DNA of 64,000 bases, from assembly GCA_035582835.1 (NCBI GenBank), contig JAYKAV010002662.1, forward strand, positions 2,216,475 through 2,280,474, written 5' to 3'. Shown in pieces: positions 9,606 to 40,246 of this stretch; the first letter of the stretch is position 1; the number at the start of each line of letters is the position of its first letter. The notes beneath the pieces were generated by a model, which did not search any database, was not told the origin of the DNA, and saw nothing but the letters and a program-made list of their open reading frames with translations. The DNA comes from Phoebastria nigripes. Lineage: Eukaryota > Chordata > Aves > Procellariiformes > Diomedeidae. The position numbers were made by a program, and so were the translations under genes.

Positions 9606-12582
9606 AGCAAGGTTACTGTTTGTGTATGTTACAATATTGTAGTATCAAGAAGAATCCAGATAGCAACACTGTTTAACATGAGGTTTGAGGTAATTGGTTC
9701 TTGAAATACCTGGATCACAGACTGCATCCAGAAATAACAGCTGGGCAATGAAAAGTGTTTTTTCAGGCAGAAAAAACTAGTAAAAGAAAAAAAAAGCTTA
9801 CAGCAGTTGCTTTTACATGGAAAAATAAAGGCACAACAGAATAGCATTACGTTTCAGAACAGCTGGGTGGACATAACACAAGTATGATCTCTTTCTGTGG
9901 AAGCGTCCCGACAAAAAGGATTACTGCTTACTCGATCAGTTACTACTTCAGTCAGGGAACCGAGCGTCACCCTAAAACTAGAGTTTTAAAAAAGAAGTCC
10001 CATGTAAGTAAGGGACCAGGTGTGTTTAGAAAGTGCTCCAGGAACACAGGCACACTCATGGTCCCACTGAATTAGATGGCAAGTCTCCCCCTGGCTTCCA
10101 CAGGGCCAGGACTTCACCAAGAACACAGATGTAGGATTCGGCAGCTGCAGGAGCCTGCTCGAAGTTGCTTAAGCACTAATTTCAAAAGGCACACTGTCAA
10201 ACCAGCTTCAAGGTAGCGCACTGTATTGTTTGGTTTAAAGCTTTTTTCAGTAACTCTTACCCCACTGACACTGTGCTGCCGAGGTTAAGGGAACCAAAAA
10301 GACCGGAGTGAATTTTCAGTCCAATGGGAAAAGTTAGCTTAAGTGAAAAGAATGTATTTTCAGTTTTTTTCTTTAATACTTTTAGAATACCTTGGATTAG
10401 TTACACAAATTTGGAATGTTCTTTTTCTAAGTAGGACTTTGGACATGACAGTGCTCCTTTTCTTTAGTGCCTCCGACCCAGACCGTAAAATCTGACGTTG
10501 GGAACACAGAGCACGTATCTGCGTGTTCTGGTGAAGCCTGATTAGTTGTGTCACTTCAGAGAGAAAGAACTTCTAGGAATTGGTTTTATCAGGACTCTAC
10601 TGGCAACAGCTCCTTACAGATCATATTGTCAATGCAGCAGACGCAGCTGCTATAAACGGATACGGCAGCGAGCGAGATCAGCCCGGCTATTTGGTCTCGG
10701 TAAATTCTTAACACCCTGACTTCACAACTCACTGCAGCATCACGGCATATGCCAAAAGACACACTGCTCACACATGGATACTCGCATGAATACATGAAAA
10801 AACTCTTCCTGGTTAAACTGAAGATGGTCATAGAAAAGCAATAAGCATCTTTAGCAGAAGGGATGTGACATGCAAGATAACCTAAACATATACTCAGTGC
10901 CGTCCTCAAAGCATGTCCAAGTACATCCAAACTTGCTCCTCAATCTGGTTTCAGGCTAAACTTGTTCTATCCTCTAGACTTTGATGTAGTGCACACTTAA
11001 TTTAAACATTATATATATATATTTATTTATTTATTTGCTGTGCATACACAGACCTTTCTCCCTTTTCCCTGCAGAAACATATTAGACATTACAAAAATAA
11101 TTTGTGGTATAAAAGAATTCTCACACAATGTAGAATTTTTGTTTGTATATGTAACTAAAATATATATTTTTTTTTCCAAAAGTAAAAAAGTCAAAATGTC
11201 CTTATTTTCCTCTATTATATAGTCTATTTTTATTTACAATGTTACCAAACAATATTCTGTATGTAAAAGTGATAACAGTTTGCGGGACATTTCCTGCTTA
11301 GCAACTTCTCAAGCGGAGTGTGGCTTGAAGAGGACTGCAACAACAGCACTGTCACAACGTTGTCAACCAGCACCTTCCTCTGCAATACGAGTTTCTTCCA
11401 TACTAAGTGAAACCAGATCTTTCCCCTGCAAAACAGGGCAAGTTCTGACAGTCTGCCTAGAAAGCAGCACAAGAGGAATAAAACCTGTGTCCTCCGGTTT
11501 CTGTGCTGTGATATTAAGGGGGATCAGGATTCCTAATGGCGAGGCCTGACCCAGCCAACCTGGAAATACCCCCCAGCAACGTTGCACTGAGTGGACCCAA
11601 GGCTTCTGCTGCTTCTGCTGAAACCAACAACTTCAAGCGGGAACAGCAGTGAGTCAGGAGACCCAAGTAAAATGCAGTGGAGTTACTGGGGGGCACTCAC
11701 GGACCTTCTCTTTGAAACAAACATACACAAAGATCTCGGCATTTCCATAGGTGTAACCTTATCTAGCGCAGTATATTCTGTACGAGAATTTCAGCTGAAG
11801 AATGAGGCAGAATAAAAAGTGGTTTTCTTTTGTCTTAAATAGAGAAAACTTCATGGTCAGGACTAGTTGAAATCCTTACTCATAATGAATAAGCCTGGTG
11901 CTACTTAACTGATGGTTGGACTGGTTTACAGCCATCTCTTACAACATGCACATATATTTCAGCATGAGTCACATACAATTTCCAGCCTTTCTGTACTAAT
12001 GCAATTTCATTAGCAAGTCACAGCTCTATCGTCTCAAAAAAAGCAATTTCATTTCCTGTGGTATTTTCAGTTTCAAAATGTGAACTCAAACTTCCTCCAC
12101 CTAGGAAACCAGCCCAGCCAGTGCAATAAATTCATAAAGGGAGTTACACCGGAGAGATGGGGAATCCTGGCTCCTAAAGTCACGGAGAATTTTTACCCAG
12201 GATATTCAAGGTTAATATTCACCTAAGAACTGCCATACAAGAGAGGAAGGTCAGCAATAAAATTCTGCAGCAAAGTTTTTGAAGAGCTACTTCCTCAAGT
12301 CTAAATGGGAAGTGAAATTTAGTGCTTGGGAAGTAACGTTAAGAGGTGTTGTACCCATCATATTCAAGGGAGTGTTAAGAGGAAAAGAGCCGCAACTGCT
12401 TATTACAGCTACACCTATGGATGTGCCCGATTGCTGACTTGGAAAAAGCCTCTGCAGTACTGAACAGAACCAAAATCATGTTGTCAATGAAAGTTCAAAT
12501 GCTAGATTAGCGGTGAGGAAACTACTTGCTTGACAGCTCAAGTGTTGAAAGACCAGTAAGTTAATCAGAGCTTGTCTTCATT

Positions 12583-12600
12583 AATTAAATAAATAAATAC
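12583..12600 (-). promoter_or_regulatory. ACVR2B: AU-rich element in the ACVR2B 3' UTR
   Basis: In mRNA sense (minus strand) this reads GTATTTATTTATTTAATT, with overlapping AUUUA pentamers and the nonamer UUAUUUAUU. That is the consensus of destabilising AU-rich elements bound by TTP/HuR-type proteins. The function is inferred from the motif only, and a short ATTT microsatellite would look the same. Confidence 0.4.
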
Positions 12601-13981
12601 CAGTTTAAAAGAACAGCTTCATCTAAACTGGTACAAATTTGTAAATAAGCAAAAGTTCACGATTTCCTTCTCTGCTGCGATAGCAAGACACGCATACCTA
12701 CGTACATTTAAAATTTCTAACTGAGCACACACGCAATTTGGAAATTCTTTTTAAAATCAGTTTCTGAATCCTGTTGACAAGATGATCTATAAGGAACCAT
12801 TACACCAGGGAAAATGTAATACTTTACAATCAACATTTGGTCAAGGTTTGTACGGTCGTGCCGTTCCCCGCAGTAAGATAAGCTACACGTGAGAATTTTT
12901 GTTTATGCTTTCTCAAAAGAGAAGATTTCAGAGACTGTCTAATAGGCTATTAAAATCATATGGCACTTTCAATAAATACTTTAAAGCTTCTTAAAGAAAT
13001 CAGGATAAAAAAGCAACTGCTGTAATAAGCCTGTTTTAGCCATAATACATAATGCTGAAGGAAAAAATCCAGAACAGCAAACAGATATTAACAGTTAAAA
13101 GACAGTACAGCTTTTTTCTTTCTGCAGCAATATGAACTGGCTCCCATTCCCAGGGAAATGGGAGCAAGCCCACCTCGAAACAATCATTCACTCAATCTTA
13201 ACTGCTCTACGCTCCACCCCAACCCTTACATCACTTCAATTCTAAAACATAGTCACATTTTTATATAAATCTCAGTGCAGAAATGTATTAAACATGAAAA
13301 ATACTGATCCTGCAAACCTTAACGACTATGCTTAACATTAAGTGAGTGCCTAATGTCGTGACACCAGGAGAGCTACCTACACGCTTAATGCTCAGCATAG
13401 GTATGTCGCAGCATCAGGCCCAAAGATGCCAACCACCACCGGGGACATCGGCTGGGTCAAAATGGTATCGTTCTGTCTGGTTTTGTCAAGGTGTTCTCAA
13501 CAGAAGCACAGCAAGAAACAGAAACTTCCAAACCCACACACGGAAATACAGTTACATGTGTGTACATACTAATATGCAATATACATTCAGTAACTTGAAA
13601 GAATAGGTTAAGACTTTATTCAGATAGACAAATTAAGGCAATTATCTTAATGTCTCTTCAAGATAAAGGACCGTGTCCTCATTTGTGACCTCTAGGTTTT
13701 AAAGCTATATTTTCAAGAAATATATTTCAATTTTCTTTATATTTTCTCCAATTAGCGATTTTGTTTGCTTAATAAATTATATCTGTGCAAGGGTGCACGC
13801 TGACAATTTGGCAATGGCAAGAAGTCCAATTCATTTATATAATACAGACTTTTTACATTTTCATTATAGGGTGATTAGTTTAGGACTGCATTTTGGCTTA
13901 ACACAAAAATTTAGAAGTTCTGGCCATCCAATGGACATAACTTTGTCAGTCTAACAAGACACAGAATTCATGTTATATTCA

Positions 13982-14034
13982 AAATCAAAAAAATAAAAAT
14001 AATAATTAAAAAAAAAAAAAAGAAAAAAAAAAGA
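13982..14034. repeat. A-rich tract
   Basis: Adenine-rich sequence with TAA interruptions and two uninterrupted runs of about 10-13 A on the plus strand. In the ACVR2B RNA it would be U-rich. Simple low-complexity sequence. Confidence 0.8.
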
Positions 14035-15797
14035 TGTACTGTCCTTTCACTAAAACAGACCAAAAAAATAACACAGAATGGAAAACAGCCTTCACAAATA
14101 AGAGTGAATAATGCCCAGGTACCTTATATAGGCAGTTATTCTACAACTGTATACAGTTATTTACAATGGTGCTTTATAAAACAAAAAAAAAATGGTAGCA
14201 CTTCCTAAAAGATTTTGGAACTTTTTTCTTTTTTTTCTTTTTTTAAAACTCCCTTGTCATAAAAGCCAACTTACATTAAAATATACTTACTACAAGACAA
14301 CACAACTAACAAAATATATAATAAAACTCATACAAGTAGAAAATTCTGAGGTATTTCTGGTTTGAGGTGGTCTGTGGTCATGAAGTTTTTAATTTTTTTT
14401 CAGTTTAAACCTCGGAAGCCACGTAACGTGTGTGTGTGTGTTTTGTGGTTTTTTTTTTTTAGTTTTTTTTCTAAAACATTGCATGTTTTGCAAATTAAAA
14501 AAATATTTCAATGTTGAATCAGCAGCATTAGGAACATTCACTGACTAGAGCGAGTTTATGGCATAATAAGAGTAACGGTATTTTAGAATATGCACCACTT
14601 TAAGACAAAAGAGTTTCGTCACAGAGTAAGGAGAAAGCAGCGTCAAAGAAACCGGTTGGAGAGATGCTGCGATGATCACTGCTGCTGCTCAGCTGCCCCC
14701 GCATCCTGCAGCTGGGCAGTTCATAGGCTTCTCGGATGCTACAGGAGCCATCTGCCACCAGTTCAGGTATTTCCACCCCCCCCAAACCCCAAATTAATAA
14801 GGAAAAAAAAAAAAATTATAGAGCCAGTTTTCACACTTTTCCTCTTTTGACCATCTGCACCGGTAGCTTGGGCTGACAGATAATCAACCCCAAGGCCGAA
14901 TTTCCTGAACTGACTCGCACTTAAAAGCCAGATGCAAAAATTTTCCCATCTTCCAGTATTTTACCGAAGTGCTTCTGAGAACACACTTTCCCACCTCTTC
15001 CAATTATACTGCTTAAAAGCATCCTTCCCATTACTATCTGGAGTCGAAAAATAAAAGGTAATTATAGTTCTGCTTTGTTCTTTTACTACCCAACCCCGAG
15101 ATACTGGAGGAAGAAAGAATTAGTGCCTTGCTTACAACCACTGGCTCTTTAACTCAGCTTTCTCCATACGCTGCAGCCGTTAATACTCTGCCCAGTAATG
15201 TCCTTCCCCTCCTCTAATGGTTACCTGAGAAGTAGCTCCATAGCAAATGATGTTTCCCCAAATGCTGCCAAGTCCAACGTCACTCTCCCCACCCCTATTC
15301 TACGCTCCCCCCTTCAATTCTACCATCAAGAATTAACATTCTCCGCCCAGTTACTTTTTTTTCCATGTTACAATGACACCCGTTAGATCCGTAAAAGACA
15401 CATCTGCTGTTTTTTTTTGAAGCTCACTTCCAAAAAGGAAAAAAAAAAAAAAAAAGAAGGGACTGAACCCAAAACCAAAACAAAATGGGGAAAAAACTCC
15501 TTTTGAGGAAGGTGTATTCTTTATATAACAGTCTTAAGTTTCCTCCACAGTTTGCAGCATTGCGTTTTCTAAGATGGTAGGTGGTTTTCCTTTATGTCAC
15601 AGATGCTCCGCTCAGAAGACAGACCGATAAAGAGAAACCCAGAAAACTGAATAAAATAAAAACAACTGAAGTGAGTTTGTTGAGGTTCTGAGGTACCTGC
15701 ACCTTTTCTGCATTCATTAGTCGGCACCTGAATGCTTGCTGAAATGTCCATTTTTTTAATACAGTAGAGCAATGTGCTGGTAAAATTGATCCAATCC

Positions 15798-15837
15798 AAA
15801 AAAATAATAATAATAATAATAACAATAATAATAAAAA
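15798..15837. repeat. (TAA)n microsatellite
   Basis: About eleven TAA/AAT units with one ACA interruption, about 180 bases downstream of the ACVR2B stop codon in transcript sense. It may be length-polymorphic. Confidence 0.85.
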
Positions 15838-15976
15838 GTCAAGATAAAATAGCAGCTGCATTCATGTGTTTGTTGGATTTTTGTGTTTTTGTTTTTTTTG
15901 TGTGTTTTTTTTTTTTTAAACTTTTTTCTTTTTTTTTAAATCCACTGAGTCTGGAAAGACAAAAGTGAACCAGGAC

Positions 15977-34460
<18,484 letters not shown>

Positions 34461-37400
34461 CTGAAGCAAAATTCAAACCCCAAGTACGTTCAAGCAAAAT
34501 CAGAAACAGATCCCGGGAGACGCACCTCCACGTGGCTTTGCTTTAGGTGATGCATACATCTGCCTCCCTGGGAGCTAAGTAGTGCATCGATGTGAGCTTC
34601 AGCATGGCGCGGAGGGTTATTCTCCTTTGCTGGTGTGAGGTGGGGAACAGAGAGATCAGGTTTGCCTAGGCTCACAACAGGAGCTCATGGTGAAGTCAAG
34701 AACCCAGCTGAGACCCCCCCAGGTCTCCTCTGGCCAGTGCTTCAGCCACAGGACCCCAACAGGGGGATGTACAAGGCAACCCATAAACAGTATTTTCTAA
34801 CCACAGAAACCCTGTTTAGGAAAGGCANCCTCCTGGGGTGCTGCTTGCCGCTTGCTGGGATGTCACACAACGGGGTTACCCTCCCTCTCCACCACTATTT
34901 TGGGAAACACCACCTAAAAATAAATGGTTTCTTACGTGGGTAGGACGTAACTGAGAACAGATAATATTCATCCTGCAGAGGAGGGCCAAACCAGTACCTA
35001 TTCCTCACTTAGATCCCAGTTCAGGCTTATTTGGGTAAGTCTCCATATGATAAATACCATGTTTTTAGCTGCAGATGACACGGCTCACGCTGCCTCTCCA
35101 CCCAAGCAAGACCTTCAGCAAAAAGCAACTTGATTCCCTGGACAACTCTGGCCACCCCAAATGGACGTTCGGCCACCACAAACCAAGGAGTCTCCATAGC
35201 CTGTGGGTCCTTCCCCCATTAGAGCCTTGTACCAAAGGACCGAGGAGTTCCTACTGCCCCAAGTGAAACAATTCCCACATGGCCACCACAGCACAGAACT
35301 GAAACACGATTACAGACACATCCATTAAAAACAGTCAAGTAAGGGAACGCTGATATCTGCAGGTGACCTGTTTTGTCCTAAGCCTTAGAAATCCTCTCTT
35401 CATTTGGAAATATTCTGCTTTGTGGCATTTTGAGGATTAGTTTAAAATGAAAAGAAGAATGAAACAAACGCACGACATGTAAGCAGACACCCAGGGAAGG
35501 TACCATAAAGCTNGTGATTTTGTAAATCCTGAGATGCCCTGCAGCCACCTCTCTCAACCATTACCCAACCCAAGGCCAGGTCAGACCTGGCCGTTATTTT
35601 GATGGATTGCTATCATGGAAAATGTAGGTATCCCAATAAAATGTGTTGACAACTGGGTAGAAAACATGAATGTGTCCCGCAGGATGGTGAAATGAAAGCA
35701 CTGCGCTCCCAGAATAGCCAGACCTTTGCAAAACTCAGAACTAAGTTTCTGGCTGGAAAATTTTGCAGTGCTTTCATGACTCTATCTTCTCCAAAGGCCG
35801 TGCAACCTTTAGTGTTGAGATGAAGGCAGTCAGGGCCATGTCTGGACAATCTAAATGCAACCCAGCCGGTGATTCCCACTCAACGTGGCAAACCAGCTAC
35901 TTCTAAAAGGTCTCTACAAGGTGATGCAATTCAGCCTTCATAAGACACTGAGCAGCGAGTGGCTTACAGCCGGCAGAGAAAACACCCAGCCTGGGCACAG
36001 GCACCAGCTCCAGGCCCAGGATACCTTCTGTAGCTTCATCGTTTCCCTACCTGAACACCCATCCACTCCTGATGTAAGTACACTCACAACACCCAGCCAG
36101 AGATGGGAGTATTAGTCCCAACTGAAGATCCAACACGCCAAGATTAAACAACTTGTCCCAAGTGAGCTGGGGGAAGCCAGACCTGCCTTTTGACAGCCTG
36201 CAACTCCTTAAGTTGCCAAGTCTCCAAGCTGTTACCTGGTGGCAGGATTCACCTCCAATTTTGCAGTGCACGGAGAACACTTTAGAGATTGCATTCAAGC
36301 TATTGAATGTAGCCTGATCTGCTGTAGGGAATCAACCTTCTGCTGCCAACAGGCATCAAGCAAGGAGTGCAGATGACCTGGCATGGAGCAGAAGTGGAAC
36401 TGCAAGAAGGTTGCAGGGGAAACCATAGTTTCTGCACAAGCTAGGGGTGATGTGTCCAACCTGCTCCCGATACTGACACCTGGACTCAGCGATGGGTAAT
36501 TTTCATGGTACGGAGCAAACTCATCAGCCTAGGAAGATCTCTTTGCAAGTTGAAGAGGTGTTCAATAACTCATGTTCAAGCCTTCAATAACTCTTTTTTG
36601 GGAAGAATGTTTAATCTGCATCGTGGGAGAGACTCAAAGGGAGGAGGGGTATGAGAAAGTCATAAAGCTGACTTCTGAAACTGGAAATTATATTCAAAGC
36701 ACACAGGAACAAGAGCTCAATTTCAATAGCACCTGGCAGGTTTTATCGGCACTTGCAAAGCTCCATCTGAGTTTTCCTCTGACAAGTTGCTTACTATAAT
36801 AAAAACAACTTACCAATATCCCTCAACACAGAACAGTGTCAATATTGACACTCCTTGTAAAAGCCTTGATATTTGTTCTCTTGATACTTACACCACGCTT
36901 TGTTAGGGCAGATTAAGCATTTTTGCTAAATACTGGTTAAATCAGCAGGAAAGTGAAGGAGCGTTGTCTTGTGTGCGAGGAGGGCGATATCTTTTTATTT
37001 ATAAAGGAATGAGTAAATATCTTAGCTTCATTCTAATACTTCACATGGCTTCCAGCTGATACATGATAGCTAATACTCACTGTCACCTTCTGGTCCAGTC
37101 CTTGAAATACATTTTGTAATATCATTTCCATCATCCCAAACCGAATATCGCTTTCGCTCTAGATGGAAATTTCCTCTCCCTCCCCAACCCCATCNCCCAG
37201 AAAGCAGGAAGGTTTAATGAACCATTTGCCTGGGAAACAGCTCCAAAATCTAATCCTGGCTCAGCCACCTCTGTCTGTAACCTCGAGCAATATTGTGTAG
37301 CCTCTGTTTTCTCCACCTGCAACAAGGGCCAATGCAATGCACAAAGCTGCGGTGGGATTTGATGTTTCCACCGTGCTTTGAAAAGGGAATGTTAAAAAGA

Positions 37401-40000
37401 TGTGAAGCAGGAACTGCATCAGCTCTGGGACCAGCAAACGGAGTCTGCTAAATCCTGTGCTGAGCCCAGGCTCCCTTCCCCCAAGACAGTTGTCTTTTCT
37501 GGAACAAGTTTCAGCTGAAGACTAAGATCTGCTTGCAAACACGCAAACCCAACTCGGCAAACAGCAACCGCGCCAGGAAAAAGGCCTTTTGCAGTTTTTC
37601 CCCTGCTGTCAAAGTTTAGATGAATTGAATAAAAGCATGTATAAAGTTTTGGATAACTAAATACATGCATGTTTTCCTTAAAATAGCTCCTAAGGATGCT
37701 TGCATTAAGGAGACACTTTAAAAACCTGTGTGTTTGCTACCTCCTTTCAGATCTTTTTAAAAAGCCTTTTGGTAGGGATCCTCATCCTGCTGGGTGCTCA
37801 GGACTGCAAGAAACCCTTTTGTTTGTGCCCAAGATGGTCTCAGCAGGAAGGGGCACGGCTCCAGGACTGGGTGTTAATTTACCTGCTGCTTTAGCTCATC
37901 AAGAAACACTCACACCTTGCTCTGTAATGGATCACNCAGAGACCAAAGTTTGTAGCTAACCACCTTATCTGCACTCGCTGTGTTAAAACTCTCAACTAAA
38001 TGGAGGGAGAGGGAACTGAAACGGGGTTTTGTCCCTTTGAGGGAGAACGGTGGGGTGGTGGTGACTAAGAGGAGGAAATCCGAGCTCTGCTCCTGCATCT
38101 CCAGGAAGCCATGTAGTTTTTCCTGCCTCTTCCTTCCCCCTTGGGCAATGGGTATGGAAGTGCCNGTTCCCCCAAGGCCACCGAAGCTCTGTAAGAAACA
38201 CTGAGCTGGACACTTCGGCAGAGCAACACAGGTGCGAGAGGCACAGATCAACCACGTCCTGCTTCTCATTTCAAGTTGCAAGAAAAATCAGAGGGTATTG
38301 CCCCAAAATGGGTGCAGGAAGCGCTTGACTCCTTCCACCGGACACAGCTGATGCATTACCGCAAGGAGGGTTGGGTTGGGTTGGACTTGAGTGGGCTTCC
38401 CTCAACCCACAGCAGCACGACCTGGCTCCAGGGAGGTGTTGAACCAAACCTGAGCAGCTGAGGGAAGGGACAGTATTAATTTTGGCAANAAAAAGCTCTT
38501 CCTGAAACAAAAGCCTGTGGGTGCAGTCACAAACCATAGCTTGAGATGGATTAAAGGGGCTTCTGTCCCCCCCGGTCCTGCCCTTCCCTCCCCACGATGC
38601 TCTTGCCGTCTCTCTCATGCCAGCATTGGCAGGTGGTAGGAAAGCTCCTGACCTCCTTCATGTGGTGGCATTGCCTGGTAAGGACAGCCATGCTTAGCTT
38701 TTGGCAGAAAGTCAACAGGACTTGCATGTAACGAGATATAAAACATTTGCTAAGCAAGTGCTGGAAGATTGCTGTNGGAACTTGGTTTAATTCTCTGGAT
38801 CCCCATTCCCCTCCCACCTAACCCAACTCAGCCAGCCACAAAGCAAAAGTTGGAAAAAAAGCTGTTTTCTACCCAGCAGGGGCTCCCATTAGNTACAGGC
38901 AAGAGGTACAAACGCAGGTGGGATCTGCTGGCCGCTGCCACGCGTATGCATTTTGCAGGGGAGATGTTTTAACCATGTCTGCAGAAACTACCGCAGGCAG
39001 AACCGCCTCGCTGCATAGGCAGCGCTTTGCACAAAAAGCTGAGCAAGCAAACCAGGAGCACGCACGTCCGGCAGGAGCATGGCATTCCCAGCAGCGCAGC
39101 CTGCTATCAGCCTCAGTTCTCTCCATGGAAAAGAGCCTTGTGTCAGCAGCCAGGCAAAAACGATAAATATTTTTATACCACGATCCACAAATAGTCATTT
39201 AAGGAATAAAGTCTGAAGTCCCGTTTGAAATCGAAGTCTAAGGAAGAATTAGGCTTTGCAGGAGCAGATGGGTTTCTGGCATCCCACTGCATCCACCCAG
39301 TGCTCTGGGGATGACGCAGGGTGGCTTCTCCCAACGCCTTCCTCAAAAAAAAGCCGCACACAAATACCTTTACACAAAAGACCACCAAGCCCAAATAACT
39401 CCCAACACATCATGAAGGAAAGGGAGGCTACCCACCACCATCCATTTTTGGGGTGGAAGTCAACTTTCTGACCTCAGTCCTGAGAAACTATCATTACGCC
39501 GATTCCCTTGGGTCAATTTTCTGCTCCAGATGACTGAAGCATCACAAGGATTTTGCCTAGCAAGACCCCCAGCACCTATCCAAGGCACGTAATGATGGGA
39601 AGAGCAGTTGAAACACCGGGCGACACGGGAAGACCTCTCTCTTCTACTTGGGAGTTGCAAGGCACAGAGGGAGCTCATTAAAAAGGGTCCTCTTGAACTG
39701 AAGGACTTCAGCCTGCTGAGGTATGGGACCTTGCTGCTGATCTGAGACTAAACTCTGCTCTCCTAATTTGGAGCTGCCGACAGATCACTGAGGCTGTGTC
39801 ATTATCCAACAGATGCTAAATTATAGCCAAGATTCAGTGTAGCAACTCCGGGTCTAGGTGTTAGCAGTTGCTGGGCTCCTAACTCATAATTAGATACATA
39901 GGGAATATCTTCCCCAAGGCTGAAGGCTGCTATAAATCTCAGCTCTTTATCTCTGCCTGTCCCCTTTTTAAAACCTAAAATGAAAGTATATACAAAAAGA
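34461..40000 (-). other. ACVR2B: ACVR2B intron 1, 3' part (segment 1)
   Basis: Intronic sequence next to exon 2. It contains a candidate ancient SINE remnant (37,230-37,335) and a short GGGTT run near 38.36 kb. No open frame in it looks like a known protein. Nothing else recognised. Confidence 0.7.
37230..37335 (-). mobile_element. Possible ancient MIR/L2-like SINE remnant
   Basis: The minus strand reads GTGGAGAAAACAGAGGCTAC, later TGGCTGAGCCAGGATTAGA. This resembles the old amniote repeat pattern of an 'aaactgaggcacagag ... cagagccaggactagaac' segment. Diverged and judged by eye only, so tentative. Confidence 0.35.
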
Positions 40001-40204
40001 TGGGATGTGTCAAAATAGTCTGCATAAACACTGAGTGATTTACCAGACAGTCTGTTTGCCTAACTGTCAAAACCACCGGGCTTTATACATGAAACTGTGT
40101 ATGCAACTGAAGTTATTTGCAAACACTTAGTTATGTCCCTATATAGCTATTTGTACATGTAATTTTATAATATAAAATGACAGAGATTGTACACTGAATT
40201 GGGG

Positions 40205-40246
40205 TAATTGCCCTCTAATTTGGAGGGTAATTGCATGTAGCAATTA
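40205..40246. promoter_or_regulatory. Clustered TAATTG-type motifs with short stem
   Basis: TAATTG at 40,205 and 40,228, TAATTT at 40,216 and CAATTA at 40,241 lie within 42 bases. CCCTC (40,211) and GAGGG (40,223) form an inverted repeat around the middle one. Such motifs are homeodomain core sites. An enhancer role is inference only. Confidence 0.25.

Larger units (their letters stand above)
7003..15976 (-). other. ACVR2B: Inferred long 3' UTR of ACVR2B
   Basis: From the ACVR2B stop codon to the candidate poly(A) site there are about 9 kb without a coding exon. The stretch is AT-rich with many T/A runs. Mammalian ACVR2B mRNAs have a comparably long 3' UTR as I recall, so I infer that most of this is transcribed UTR rather than spacer. 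It contains TA-repeat tracts, an AU-rich element, several Pumilio-type motifs and an AT-rich hairpin region, each listed separately. The many short open frames on both strands look like chance. No microRNA or tRNA gene was recognised. Without transcript data the UTR extent is an inference. Confidence 0.6.

Noticed and set aside
38361..38384. GGGTTGGGTTGG as a reverse-oriented CR1 end or telomere-like repeat
   Set aside because: Only a few GGGTT units and no other CR1 3'-end sequence beside it.
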